DNA of 20,953 nt, from positions 1 to 20,953 of the IMG/VR virus record IMGVR_UViG_3300018421_000272, one strand, 5' to 3'. Below are positions 8,817-16,807 of this stretch, one piece after another; position 1 is the first letter of the stretch; every line of letters begins with the position of its first letter. The position numbers and the translations under genes are program-made. The notes under the pieces are model-generated. The model made no database searches. It was not told the origin of the DNA and was given only the letters and a program-made list of their open reading frames with translations. This DNA comes from a virus.

Positions 8817-11158
8817 TAATTTAACTTCCTAAATTCAACATCCACTTTGCTGTAATCTACAACATAGTATCCTGTGTCTGTCATTTCTCTTGCCCATGGA
8901 ACTTCTTGTGCCATGACTCCCACATACCTTCCCGGTATTTTTTTGTATTTAAACGAATAAATGTTAATTCCTCGAGGAGATTTTCCCACGTATTGGATGT
9001 CCTCTTTCAGACGCACATCACTAAAACCTTTGAAGAAACTGCCTATTGCAGTTGCGGCTCTGGCCGCCGCTCCTTTGAACGCCGTTGCAACCTGTGTGAT
9101 CCTGCCGGCCGCTGTGCCACGCAAAGACGGTGGCAGGTTGTTTGCTGAAGATCTTCCTAGAAGTGTGCCTCCTAGTTTGGATGCCACGCTGACAATTTTT
9201 CCTGCAACAACCTTGCTGGTTAGTAATTGTGATATGTCACCGGTTTTCAAGTTTTGCACCACGCTCTTAACATTGTAGATTTCGTTGTAACCTGCTGTGA
9301 ATTTTTCTGACAGTTGCTTCATCTTGACCAAGTTCACATCTAGATTTTTCCCTCTCAGTGATGGTGGAATGTTATTCTCAGAACCAGAAAATAACGACGA
9401 GGCCTTGTCCTTGATTGCTTTAGTGTATTCATTTGTTTTTAGGATGTTCTTGCCTATGTCCTTGCCTTTGTTGATTGTATCGATTTTTACATTTTCCACA
9501 ATCGAGTTCAAGTCGGTGCCTTTGACTTCAATCAATCCCTGTGACTCGAGATATTTCTTCTGGTCCGCAAAGAACTGTAGGTTCCTGATGTACTCGACAT
9601 CACTCTCCCTATTCTGTTGGGCAAGGTATTCCAATGTGCCTGGGGTCTTGCTGAGTTTTTTCCACTTCACAGGATCTTCCCATTGACTTACTGTCTCTAT
9701 TATTGCCGACGGTGCCCTAGTGAAAGGTTCGTGTGTGACCAAATTTGGCACTGTGGTCTTTGTCTTCTTCGTGTTGGCCTCTAACACACTTCCTCTTCCC
9801 ACAGTTAGATTGACATCATTCTGTGACTCGTCAGTGATTATTCCGGCCGCCTGTGGATTCAACCAAGTAGGTCCCCACGACGGACTTGCGCCAACTGAAT
9901 TAAAGTGTACCTGAGAGCCTGCAAGATCTATTCTTCCCCCGGCGCCATGCAGTTGCGTGCCTGATGTGTATGAAGTAATACCGTCCCTGGCGAAACTCCT
10001 CACACTGCCTTTTTCAGAAGTGTTGAACACGCCTTTCTGTCCCATTGTGAGCATGTAACCTTCGGCATTGAGAGCCAGGTCTTGTTCGGCAGTAAACTTT
10101 ATGCTGTGCTTGGCGTGGAAATTTATGTCACCACCCGAGTGCAGATCGAAGTTTCCGTCTGACCTAAGATTGAATCCATCCTGTGCGTAAATCATAACTT
10201 TCCCGTCACTGTTCATCTCTATCCAACTGTTGCCGGAGCCGTTGGCTATGTACACCACCCCGTGTGTGTCGTGCATCAGTAACTGGTGTCCTGACGCTGT
10301 CCTTATCCTTGTCAGTTGGTTGTTGCCATTTAGATCTCCGTCGTCCATCACAAAACTGTGTCCTGGATTCCTGTCTGGACGCACCTGGCTTCCGTTTATA
10401 CCTATGTTCAATTTCCTAGAATCTGGACGCACCCTGCCCGGAGTGTTCAATCCAAAAACCTGGCTTGGAGATTCCCTCTTGGCCGAACTTGACGTTGTAC
10501 CCCTGATGTCGTCCTGTATGAGACCCTGCTCTAAAAGTTGTTCTGCCAATACGTCATTGACAGGATAACGGAATTGGTTGGCTGATTCTATCGTGGAAGC
10601 ATTGTCAATCATCCTACGGTTCTTCTCGCCCACTGGCAGAAAGTCCGTGCCGTAGTTGGTCTGTCCTGACCTTGCCCTCTCCCTGGCGTCAAGCCTGTCA
10701 GCGGCCTGCTCTGTGAATTTTGATGCGCCATAGCCCGGCACCTGTTGGTTCGTCAGTGGCTGTTGCACACAACCTATCCAGAACGCACTCTTCTTCTCGG
10801 TCTCGCCCTTGGCGAATATCACCAAAACCTCTGTGTCTATGTCGGGTGGTATTGCCCAGAATCCATAACTGTGTTGGGTGGCCTTGTAGTCATTGGGATC
10901 GGACTTGCTGGTGGCGTTGATGCTCTTGGCACCATAAAAGGGTGACAGATACTGGCACCACACTATGTTGTCAACCGTTGGATTGGCCGTGTTCGTGAGG
11001 GCGGGAATGTTCACTCCCAACCTACCCATTCTCAGCGGATCTGTCGTGGCCTTGACCACCCCCACGTATGGACCCGGATCGCTGTCTATGTACTTCTCGT
11101 TGATGTTCTTCTGGTTGTCAAAAGAATCTGTGAATCCACGTTGATCTATGTATGCCAT
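8816..11158 (-). CDS. gp5: baseplate hub/needle protein gp5 with C-terminal S74-type chaperone domain
   Basis: Central spike of the baseplate. Residues about 29-135 form the gp5/VgrG-like OB-fold (YVGVVKATTDPLRMGRLGVN, then WAIPPDIDTEVLVIFAKGE). Residues about 265-425 are the repetitive beta-helix section (SWIEMNSDGKVMIYAQDG, LHSGGDINFHAKHSIKFTAE). No lysozyme domain is visible between them, unlike T4 gp5. A linker of roughly 270 residues carries the nonapeptide NN(I/L)PPSLRG twice (595-603 and 673-681). The last 68 residues begin SDVRLKEDI (713-721) and include GVMAQEV, the signature of the peptidase S74 intramolecular chaperone seen on tailspikes and fibres; Ser713 and Lys718 sit at the usual self-cleavage positions. 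The start is preceded by GAGGACAGTAGG. It directly follows the probable gp27-like gene, its expected partner. Confidence 0.9.
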   Translation of the reverse strand: MAYIDQRGFTDSFDNQKNINEKYIDSDPGPYVGVVKATTDPLRMGRLGVNIPALTNTANPTVDNIVWCQYLSPFYGAKSINATSKSDPNDYKATQHSYGFWAIPPDIDTEVLVIFAKGETEKKSAFWIGCVQQPLTNQQVPGYGASKFTEQAADRLDARERARSGQTNYGTDFLPVGEKNRRMIDNASTIESANQFRYPVNDVLAEQLLEQGLIQDDIRGTTSSSAKRESPSQVFGLNTPGRVRPDSRKLNIGINGSQVRPDRNPGHSFVMDDGDLNGNNQLTRIRTASGHQLLMHDTHGVVYIANGSGNSWIEMNSDGKVMIYAQDGFNLRSDGNFDLHSGGDINFHAKHSIKFTAEQDLALNAEGYMLTMGQKGVFNTSEKGSVRSFARDGITSYTSGTQLHGAGGRIDLAGSQVHFNSVGASPSWGPTWLNPQAAGIITDESQNDVNLTVGRGSVLEANTKKTKTTVPNLVTHEPFTRAPSAIIETVSQWEDPVKWKKLSKTPGTLEYLAQQNRESDVEYIRNLQFFADQKKYLESQGLIEVKGTDLNSIVENVKIDTINKGKDIGKNILKTNEYTKAIKDKASSLFSGSENNIPPSLRGKNLDVNLVKMKQLSEKFTAGYNEIYNVKSVVQNLKTGDISQLLTSKVVAGKIVSVASKLGGTLLGRSSANNLPPSLRGTAAGRITQVATAFKGAAARAATAIGSFFKGFSDVRLKEDIQYVGKSPRGINIYSFKYKKIPGRYVGVMAQEVPWAREMTDTGYYVVDYSKVDVEFRKLN

Positions 11159-11161
11159 TAC

Positions 11162-13381
11162 CTACTGTCCTCTACTTCCCCTAGGATTGGATGATCCCGG
11201 GCCTGTCTTTTTAATTACCTCGTTGATCAGTTCACTTTTTTTAAATCTGCTGTTCTCGAAATTCTTGAAACGTTCCTTTAAACCTTTGGCTGTGTTGAAG
11301 CCATCTGTCTTTTTGTTATCAATGGAGAAATCCCTGTCGGCCGCCTTCTGTAGTATGGCCGGTGCTCCCTCGCCCTGTTGGTTGTTCATACGCACACAGG
11401 TCAGTGTCTGCAGGAACTGACCGTTGTCGAACTTGCTCTCTACCTTGACAACCTGGTATATGCCGTTGAAGAACAGGTCCTCGTCCCTGTATGTTGCGGC
11501 CTTGCTGAACATCAGTCCGTCCTTGTCCGATATGTCGTCCGGTATCCTGTACCTGATCAACACCAGTGGACTGACCTGGTCCGCGTTGAAACTCTCCAGT
11601 TCGCTGTCATAGTCAGACCTAGATCTTGGTTTGTTGTTTCCGTCTTTATCTAGGGGCACGTAGATGTCCTGGCAGATGTATGCGGGATCTCCCAGTATGT
11701 CCATCTCCACACGTATCATATCTGCCTCTGGGTTCGTGAGGTAGTCAAAGAACTCCTGGGCACGTTGTCCTTCGCCCGATACCGTTCCTCCCAGTGCGCT
11801 CCTGTTCTTGAGGTTGGATGGATACTGTCTTATCTGCTTGGTGGGTTCTGGATAGGTTTCCGCACCAAAAACCTTCTGCCACGCATCTGACACTGTAGCA
11901 AATATACCTTCATTTGCCTTGGCGTCAAACACGTTACGCATGTAATATGCACTTTTGTAGTTGATCCTGAGGTTCTGCACGTCCACGTTCTCTCCTGTGT
12001 AGATGTAGTTGTATTCCTTCCTGACCAACCTGCTGAAATCCAGACGCTTGATGGCCACGCCCGGTTTGATCAGTTTCAGGATGTGCACCTTGTATGGCAT
12101 GGCCCTGAATATCACTTTCTTCTTGTGCATCTTTGTTATGTTGTCGAACTTGTCGGTGTCAGTCTGTACCGTGGCCTTTATCTTGAACCAGTCCACGTAT
12201 TGGTTATCCAGTAAAACTTTCGAAAAGTCCTCTGCATTCACTATCTTGTTGATCTGCTTGTCTGTCAACTTCTCGCCTCCCTTTATCACGTTGGCACGTT
12301 CCAGGTAGGTCACCCAGAAGTCGTTTGCAAGCCGCTGGTAGCCATAGGCCTCCCTGATTGCGTCCTCGAAGAACTTGACCAGGCTCGTGGTTGTTTCCGC
12401 CTTGCCGTTGGCTAACTTGATCTTTGGTGGTGGTGTCTCGAGATCTGTGCTCAGCCCGGAGTAATCATCGTCGGCCGCGTTGAACACCGACTTGACTGTT
12501 TCCTTGTAGGCGCCGGCCACACGCTTGACCTCTTCATCTATAATAAACTCGTATTCATCATCTAGTTCACGCAGGTTGGCCTTCCTCTCCTTCTCCATCT
12601 GCTCTTTGAGTTTATTTTTGACCTGTACTACCCATTCCTGTGGGTAACTGATGGCGTCCACGTTTATGGTTGTCCTCGGAAACTTGAACCTGTCATCGAA
12701 TGCCATGTCTGTGTAAGGCACTGCTGTAATGCTGTACTGCGCTCCGCCCTCGTTAACGTCAAAGTCCACACGCACTATCAATATCGGGATCTTGCGTTCT
12801 GGCACGATGGTGGCAGAAGGATCACCGTTCTCGTTGAATCCCTTGAACCTGATGGTCAGCAATAACGGTGCGTCCTGGTAGTCCTTGAAGCCATTCAACG
12901 CCGTCGCGGCACGCACCTTCTCTATGAAAGTGACACCATAGGGCTCGTGGATCTGGAACTCCATCTTGGTGAAGTTTGCCAGATTACGTTCCGCGTTAGG
13001 ACCCACCGTTGACAATATGTTGATGTTCTCAAAGAACACGTCATGGCTACGTTGCAGTATGGCAATGCTGTCCTGGTAGTCTTCAACAAACTTGTTGTAC
13101 CTTGACTGAACTATCCTGTCTATCTGATCGTTGTCGCCTGTCTTCCTGGCCATTTTATCACCGGTAATGTTGGCGTCAACTATTCCGCCTGTCCGTGCAA
13201 CTATATCGTGTTCTCTGTACCCCGTGCTAAGGAACGATTGGTCACGTATCTCTTTCTCTGATATGCCACTGAGTGTGAAGTTGGTCATGTAAGAAGCGAA
13301 TCCGTGCAATATGTTTGGCTTCAGGAACGGTCGTTGCGTCTTCTTGCTTTTCCCCAGTATGTTATCTTCGTAAAATGACAT
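11162..13381 (-). CDS. baseplate hub-like structural protein (probable gp27 counterpart)
   Basis: A 739-residue protein between gp53 and gp5, three bases from each. I do not recognise it with certainty. Residues about 139-182 (MEFQIHEPYGVTFIEKVRAA, then APLLLTIRFKGF) and 635-663 (FFNGIYQVVKVESKFDNGQF) resemble the tube-like folds of tail hub proteins (gp27, gpD), where a closing strand of the form GxYxVxxVxxxFxNGxF is common. A charged helical, possibly coiled-coil insertion spans about 250-300. The C-terminal ~75 residues are Lys/Gly/Ser-rich and look flexible. Placement directly before gp5 supports a gp27-like role as trimeric hub holding the gp5 needle. Alternatively it is another virion protein of marine T4-like phages. 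GGGAG upstream supports the start. Confidence 0.62.
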   Translation of the reverse strand: MSFYEDNILGKSKKTQRPFLKPNILHGFASYMTNFTLSGISEKEIRDQSFLSTGYREHDIVARTGGIVDANITGDKMARKTGDNDQIDRIVQSRYNKFVEDYQDSIAILQRSHDVFFENINILSTVGPNAERNLANFTKMEFQIHEPYGVTFIEKVRAATALNGFKDYQDAPLLLTIRFKGFNENGDPSATIVPERKIPILIVRVDFDVNEGGAQYSITAVPYTDMAFDDRFKFPRTTINVDAISYPQEWVVQVKNKLKEQMEKERKANLRELDDEYEFIIDEEVKRVAGAYKETVKSVFNAADDDYSGLSTDLETPPPKIKLANGKAETTTSLVKFFEDAIREAYGYQRLANDFWVTYLERANVIKGGEKLTDKQINKIVNAEDFSKVLLDNQYVDWFKIKATVQTDTDKFDNITKMHKKKVIFRAMPYKVHILKLIKPGVAIKRLDFSRLVRKEYNYIYTGENVDVQNLRINYKSAYYMRNVFDAKANEGIFATVSDAWQKVFGAETYPEPTKQIRQYPSNLKNRSALGGTVSGEGQRAQEFFDYLTNPEADMIRVEMDILGDPAYICQDIYVPLDKDGNNKPRSRSDYDSELESFNADQVSPLVLIRYRIPDDISDKDGLMFSKAATYRDEDLFFNGIYQVVKVESKFDNGQFLQTLTCVRMNNQQGEGAPAILQKAADRDFSIDNKKTDGFNTAKGLKERFKNFENSRFKKSELINEVIKKTGPGSSNPRGSRGQ

Positions 13382-13384
13382 GCG

Positions 13385-13684
13385 CTACACTCCCAGGTCT
13401 TGTGAGATGTTGGCCGGTTTCGGCAACTGTATTGTCACTCCTGGTTTGAAGTCGTAGATGGGGTCCTCTATTTCATTTGGATTACGCTGTGCGAACACCC
13501 ACCATAGCCTTGGTGTGCCGTAAAGGTCATATGCCAACAGGTCTGGCCTGTATGCATATGTTCTTTCTATTGTGTAAGTTTGGTCATCGTCCTCGGCGGT
13601 AATCGGTCTTGGCACGAAGGTCTCTAGATTGATCTCGTTCTGTGGTGTGGCAAAGTATGGTGATGTTGCTGAGTACTTGGCCAT
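13385..13684 (-). CDS. gp53: baseplate wedge protein gp53
   Basis: gp53 completes the wedge by clamping gp6 and gp25 and joining wedges to the hub. The diagnostic run is TYAYRPDLLAYDLYGTPRLW followed by a WVFAQRNPN stretch and DPIYDFKPGVTIQLP, the gp53 core ending in a LysM-like strand. At 99 residues it is about half of T4 gp53 (196 aa); only this conserved core is kept. The ATG overlaps the gp48 stop by one base (TAATG), with TAGGA eight bases upstream; the stop is three bases before the hub-like gene. Confidence 0.9.
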   Translation of the reverse strand: MAKYSATSPYFATPQNEINLETFVPRPITAEDDDQTYTIERTYAYRPDLLAYDLYGTPRLWWVFAQRNPNEIEDPIYDFKPGVTIQLPKPANISQDLGV

Positions 13685-14511
13685 TAGATGAATCCTACCT
13701 CATTGTCGCCTTTGCCGTTAAGTTCTCCCCTGACGAATCTTCTCATTGAGAAGTTTTTGATTGACTCCCTAGAATATATAGGTGTGATCAACACTGAAAT
13801 GTTTGAAAGTGTTGGCGCCCAGGTCTGGTCTTCTCCCTCGGCGTTCATGAAGAATCCTGCATCTGCCCCAGACAACTGCCTGTATGGAGTGTTGGTTTGT
13901 TTGGTCGAGATGTAGTCTATGCCTTGTCTTAGTTCTATGTTGAAAGAGTTTACCACTACCGGCACCTTGTTGAACATGTGATCGCCGTATCCAGAAAAGT
14001 GTAGTATCGGTGGCGGATTGCCTTTCAAACCATCTATAGAGTCAGCACCGAAAAACATCTTGGTCGCTGTCCTCAGGAAATTCACTGTTGCAACCCAATG
14101 CTTCGCGTCTTCTGAATTCTGTACCGGGAACTCTCCCAACACGTTGAATGAATCCACTGACGAATTCTGGTATGCCTGGAATGGATAATTGCTGTGTGTC
14201 TGCGACAGAGCGTTGTAGTTGGCCGAGTGCTGTATTTGGCACAGTGGGGTCAACGGCCAAAAAATTCCACGGGTTTCGGCCAACGGTTCCAACAGTTTGT
14301 TATTGTCAAAATCAAAAAATTTCTGTAGTGGAGAGTTTTGTGGCACTTGCAGTCGCACCCTCCAATCGGTGGTGTCGTTCCTGCCTGACCATTTGGCTCG
14401 TGCCTGTGTGAGTCTTGAGTCCGTGGAAATACCAGCACCCGTTAACCTGTTCAAAGTTCTGTTGAAGAACCCGGATGCCACGTTCTTTATAATTCCGCCC
14501 AGTGTCGCCAT
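13684..14511 (-). CDS. gp48: baseplate tail-tube cap protein gp48
   Basis: gp48 caps the hub and, with gp54, starts tail-tube polymerisation. The conserved section lies at about 108-155 (NYPFQAYQNSSVDSFNVLGE, then FLRTATKMFFG), the tube-like fold shared by gp48/gp54 and related cap proteins. It has 275 residues against 364 in T4, short but with the core intact. It is the first gene of the leftward operon, 41 bases downstream of the start site predicted from the TATAAATA late promoter. The Shine-Dalgarno is weak (GGAAAG, rather far upstream). The related cap gene gp54 is not in the window, so an equivalent gp54 label cannot be wholly excluded. Confidence 0.85.
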   Translation of the reverse strand: MATLGGIIKNVASGFFNRTLNRLTGAGISTDSRLTQARAKWSGRNDTTDWRVRLQVPQNSPLQKFFDFDNNKLLEPLAETRGIFWPLTPLCQIQHSANYNALSQTHSNYPFQAYQNSSVDSFNVLGEFPVQNSEDAKHWVATVNFLRTATKMFFGADSIDGLKGNPPPILHFSGYGDHMFNKVPVVVNSFNIELRQGIDYISTKQTNTPYRQLSGADAGFFMNAEGEDQTWAPTLSNISVLITPIYSRESIKNFSMRRFVRGELNGKGDNEVGFI

Positions 14512-14521
14512 ACAATTTAGG

Positions 14522-14550
14522 TTGCTTTCCTTTGTAAAATTTCGTATACT
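14522..14550 (+). promoter_or_regulatory. possible sigma70-like promoter toward gp55
   Basis: TTGCTT (14522-14527), a 17-base spacer, then TATACT (14545-14550), one base off the -10 consensus; the -35 matches only in its first three bases. It faces right in the divergent region and would read gp55-gp47-gp46 with host RNA polymerase, as expected for early or middle genes. The match is modest. Confidence 0.4.
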
Positions 14551-14557
14551 TTAACTA

Positions 14558-14565
14558 TATTTATA
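14558..14565 (-). promoter_or_regulatory. T4-type late promoter (TATAAATA) for the baseplate operon
   Basis: A perfect TATAAATA on the minus strand, 46 bases before the gp48 ATG. With T4 spacing the start site would be near 14552. It is the natural promoter for the operon from gp48 to the large structural gene. gp55, which recognises this element in T4, is encoded just on the other side of it. Confidence 0.87.
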
Positions 14566-14652
14566 GGCACAATTCTAGGCGCACTTAATTAACCGTACGG
14601 CAAGATTCAACAGACCTGTTTGTGGTCACTCCAAGAAAAATAAAGGATAATT

Positions 14653-15633
14653 ATGAAACGAGTGAAATACCTAAACAACCGAGATCTGTTGGCACAGATA
14701 CACGCCAGCAAGAACACCTATTGTTCGTACGTCAGTCCCGAGGACGCACAGTACGACATCATCGTGCCCAACCTCAAGAAGATCAACATCAGGACCATAG
14801 CAGAGGCCAAGAAAGCACGTGCCAAGCGTCTCACACAGGAAGCGTGGGAACAGGCCAAGGACGCAGGCTTGAAGAAAATAAAATTACTGGACTACACGGT
14901 TTCGCCTAGGAAGATCGACAAGACGGACCTAGTTTTCCGCGTCATGATGTTTGACCACATTCCGATGGACGACACAAGAAAAAAGAATCCCAAGCAGGTC
15001 TCAGATCACCACACCAAAGTGAACTTCCCACCGTTCCAACACTACAGATTGGACAAGAAGGGCAAACCGGTGTGCGTGGGCAAATCACACTGGGTGGGCG
15101 GAATGAGTAACGGCTACTTCTCTGCGGACCATGGCAAGATGACCAACCAACTGGCGCTGATGTACATGAAGTTGTGTGAACGTTATGGAACGAGAGCCAA
15201 CTGGAGAGGTTACACATACAATGACGAGATGCAGTCACAGGCCTTGATGCAACTGTCACAGATCGGTTTGCAGTTCGACGAATCAAAATCGGACAACCCC
15301 TTCGCGTACTACACGGCCGCAATAACCAACTCATTCACGAGGATATTGAACATAGAGAAGAAAAATCAAGCAATAAGAGACGACTTGCTAGAGTTCAACG
15401 GAATGATGCCTAGTTTCACAAGGCAGAACGAGAACGAGACAACCGGTCCTTCATACCAAAAAAAAATGAAGACAGCACACGGTGAGGCAAAGATCGTGAA
15501 CAAAACAGGAATCAAACAACTGAACAAAGTATTAAAGAAAAAAGGCAAATTAGATTCAGATGATTTCGGTGAAGTAAACTACAAAAAAGTTGACATGACC
15601 AATCACAAACCAATCGTAAAGAAGAAATGGTAA
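14653..15633 (+). CDS. gp55: late-transcription sigma factor gp55, N-terminally extended
   Basis: gp55 is the phage sigma factor that directs host RNA polymerase to TATAAATA late promoters, activated in T4 by the gp45 clamp. The sigma region 2-like core spans about 152-248 (NGYFSADHGKMTNQLALMYM, RANWRGYTYNDEMQSQALMQ, LSQIGLQFDE, NPFAYYTAAITNSFTRILNI). It agrees well with marine T4-like gp55. At 326 residues it is far longer than T4 gp55 (185). The first ~100 residues form a basic section (MKRVKYLNNRDLLAQIHASK onward) that looks like a separate domain joined upstream. The tail (about 250-326) is Lys-rich, and I see no obvious clamp-binding hydrophobic end. AAAGGA five bases before the ATG fixes the start. 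gp47 begins three bases after its stop. Confidence 0.93.
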   Translation: MKRVKYLNNRDLLAQIHASKNTYCSYVSPEDAQYDIIVPNLKKINIRTIAEAKKARAKRLTQEAWEQAKDAGLKKIKLLDYTVSPRKIDKTDLVFRVMMFDHIPMDDTRKKNPKQVSDHHTKVNFPPFQHYRLDKKGKPVCVGKSHWVGGMSNGYFSADHGKMTNQLALMYMKLCERYGTRANWRGYTYNDEMQSQALMQLSQIGLQFDESKSDNPFAYYTAAITNSFTRILNIEKKNQAIRDDLLEFNGMMPSFTRQNENETTGPSYQKKMKTAHGEAKIVNKTGIKQLNKVLKKKGKLDSDDFGEVNYKKVDMTNHKPIVKKKW

Positions 15634-15636
15634 CAT

Positions 15637-16656
15637 ATGTTTTTTAAGAAAGTCGCTTGTTTCACAGACATACACTTTGGCCTCAAGGGCAACAGCCGTG
15701 TACACAATGACGACTGTGAGGAATTCGTGTACTGGTTCATAGAACAGGCCAAGGCACACGGTTGCGAGACCTGTATTTTCCTGGGCGATTGGCACCACCA
15801 TAGATCGGCAACCAATGTGAGCACAATGAACTACACAGTGTCCAACATGGAACGACTGGGTCGGGCATTTGAAAAAGTCTATGTGATAATGGGCAACCAC
15901 GATCTGTATTACAGAGACAAGAGAGAAATCAATTCAATGGAGTACATAAGGAACATACCAAACATACACATCGTCAACGAATGGATAGTGGAGGATGACG
16001 TGGCCATAATCCCATGGGTGGTAGGTGATGAATGGAAAGTGATAGAAAAGATGAAACAGAAGTACGTGTTTGGACACTTCGAACTGCCGTACTTCAAGAT
16101 GAACGCAATGGTGGAGATGCCGGACACGGGTACGATACAGGCGGATCACTTCGCTGGCTGTGGCAAGGTATTCTCAGGTCACTTCCACAAGAGACAGTAC
16201 ATGAAGAACGTCACATATATGGGCAACGCCTTCCCACACAACTACGCAGACGCCGGAGACGACGAACGCGGAATGATGGTGCTGGAGTACGGAAGTGAAC
16301 CAAAGTTCATAAACTGGCCTGACATGCCGAGGTACAGAACAATAAGGATAAGCGAACTACTACAAGATCCAGAAAAACATCTCAAACCAAAGATGTACGT
16401 GAGGGTCACATTGGACATAAAAATATCATACGAAGAGGCCAACTTCATACGTGAGACCTTCATGGACAAATACGGATTGAGAGAACTGCAACTTATACCT
16501 GAACAGATCGACCAGGCGCAACAGCCAATGGTGGAGGTACAGAAGTTTGACAGCGTGGACCAGATAGTGATCAAGCAACTGCAAGGTGTTGATTCAGAAG
16601 TCTATGACAAGAAAATATTAACAGCAATTTACAACGATCTAGATGTCGAGAATTAG
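15637..16656 (+). CDS. gp47: recombination endonuclease subunit gp47 (Mre11-like)
   Basis: Nuclease subunit of the gp46/gp47 complex, which resects double-strand ends for recombination-dependent replication. All metallophosphoesterase motifs are visible: DIH (11-13), GDW (50-52), GNHD (86-89), H147 in FGHFE, and GHFH (181-184) for the two-metal site. The 339-residue length equals that of T4 gp47. It sits between gp55 and gp46, the usual order in marine T4-like phages. The start lies in a CATATG context with only weak ribosome-binding sequence, three bases after the gp55 stop, so coupling is likely. Its last 14 bases overlap a small gene. Confidence 0.96.
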   Translation: MFFKKVACFTDIHFGLKGNSRVHNDDCEEFVYWFIEQAKAHGCETCIFLGDWHHHRSATNVSTMNYTVSNMERLGRAFEKVYVIMGNHDLYYRDKREINSMEYIRNIPNIHIVNEWIVEDDVAIIPWVVGDEWKVIEKMKQKYVFGHFELPYFKMNAMVEMPDTGTIQADHFAGCGKVFSGHFHKRQYMKNVTYMGNAFPHNYADAGDDERGMMVLEYGSEPKFINWPDMPRYRTIRISELLQDPEKHLKPKMYVRVTLDIKISYEEANFIRETFMDKYGLRELQLIPEQIDQAQQPMVEVQKFDSVDQIVIKQLQGVDSEVYDKKILTAIYNDLDVEN

Positions 16657-16807
16657 TAAAAAGAAACTGATAAAAGCACTGAAGGGTGAATACGAAGAAA
16701 AGATGACAAAGTCTCAGATATTTGACATGTTCAAAAACCCGCCCACACAGGAAGAGTGGTTGAGAGGCTACAACGAATGGAAAAGGAAACAACTTGCTAA
16801 CGATTAA
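16643..16807 (+). CDS. small 54-aa protein between gp47 and gp46, unknown function
   Basis: ATG at 16643, TAA at 16805-16807. It overlaps the end of gp47 and the start of gp46 by 14 bases each, and fills exactly the 137-base gap between them, which makes a real gene likely. The product is highly charged and Lys-rich at its start (MSRISKKKLIKALKGEYEEK), with an aromatic acidic/basic helix later (EEWLRGYNEWKRK). There is no signal or membrane segment. No Shine-Dalgarno is obvious; translation probably relies on ribosomes finishing gp47. T4 and its relatives carry small open frames near 46/47, but I cannot assign homology. A helper or modulator of the nuclease is only a guess from position. Confidence 0.75.
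   Translation: MSRISKKKLIKALKGEYEEKMTKSQIFDMFKNPPTQEEWLRGYNEWKRKQLAND

Noticed and set aside
14622-14909. Plus-strand frame of 95 codons overlapping the start of gp55
   Set aside because: It lies out of frame within a well-supported gp55 and has no recognisable content.
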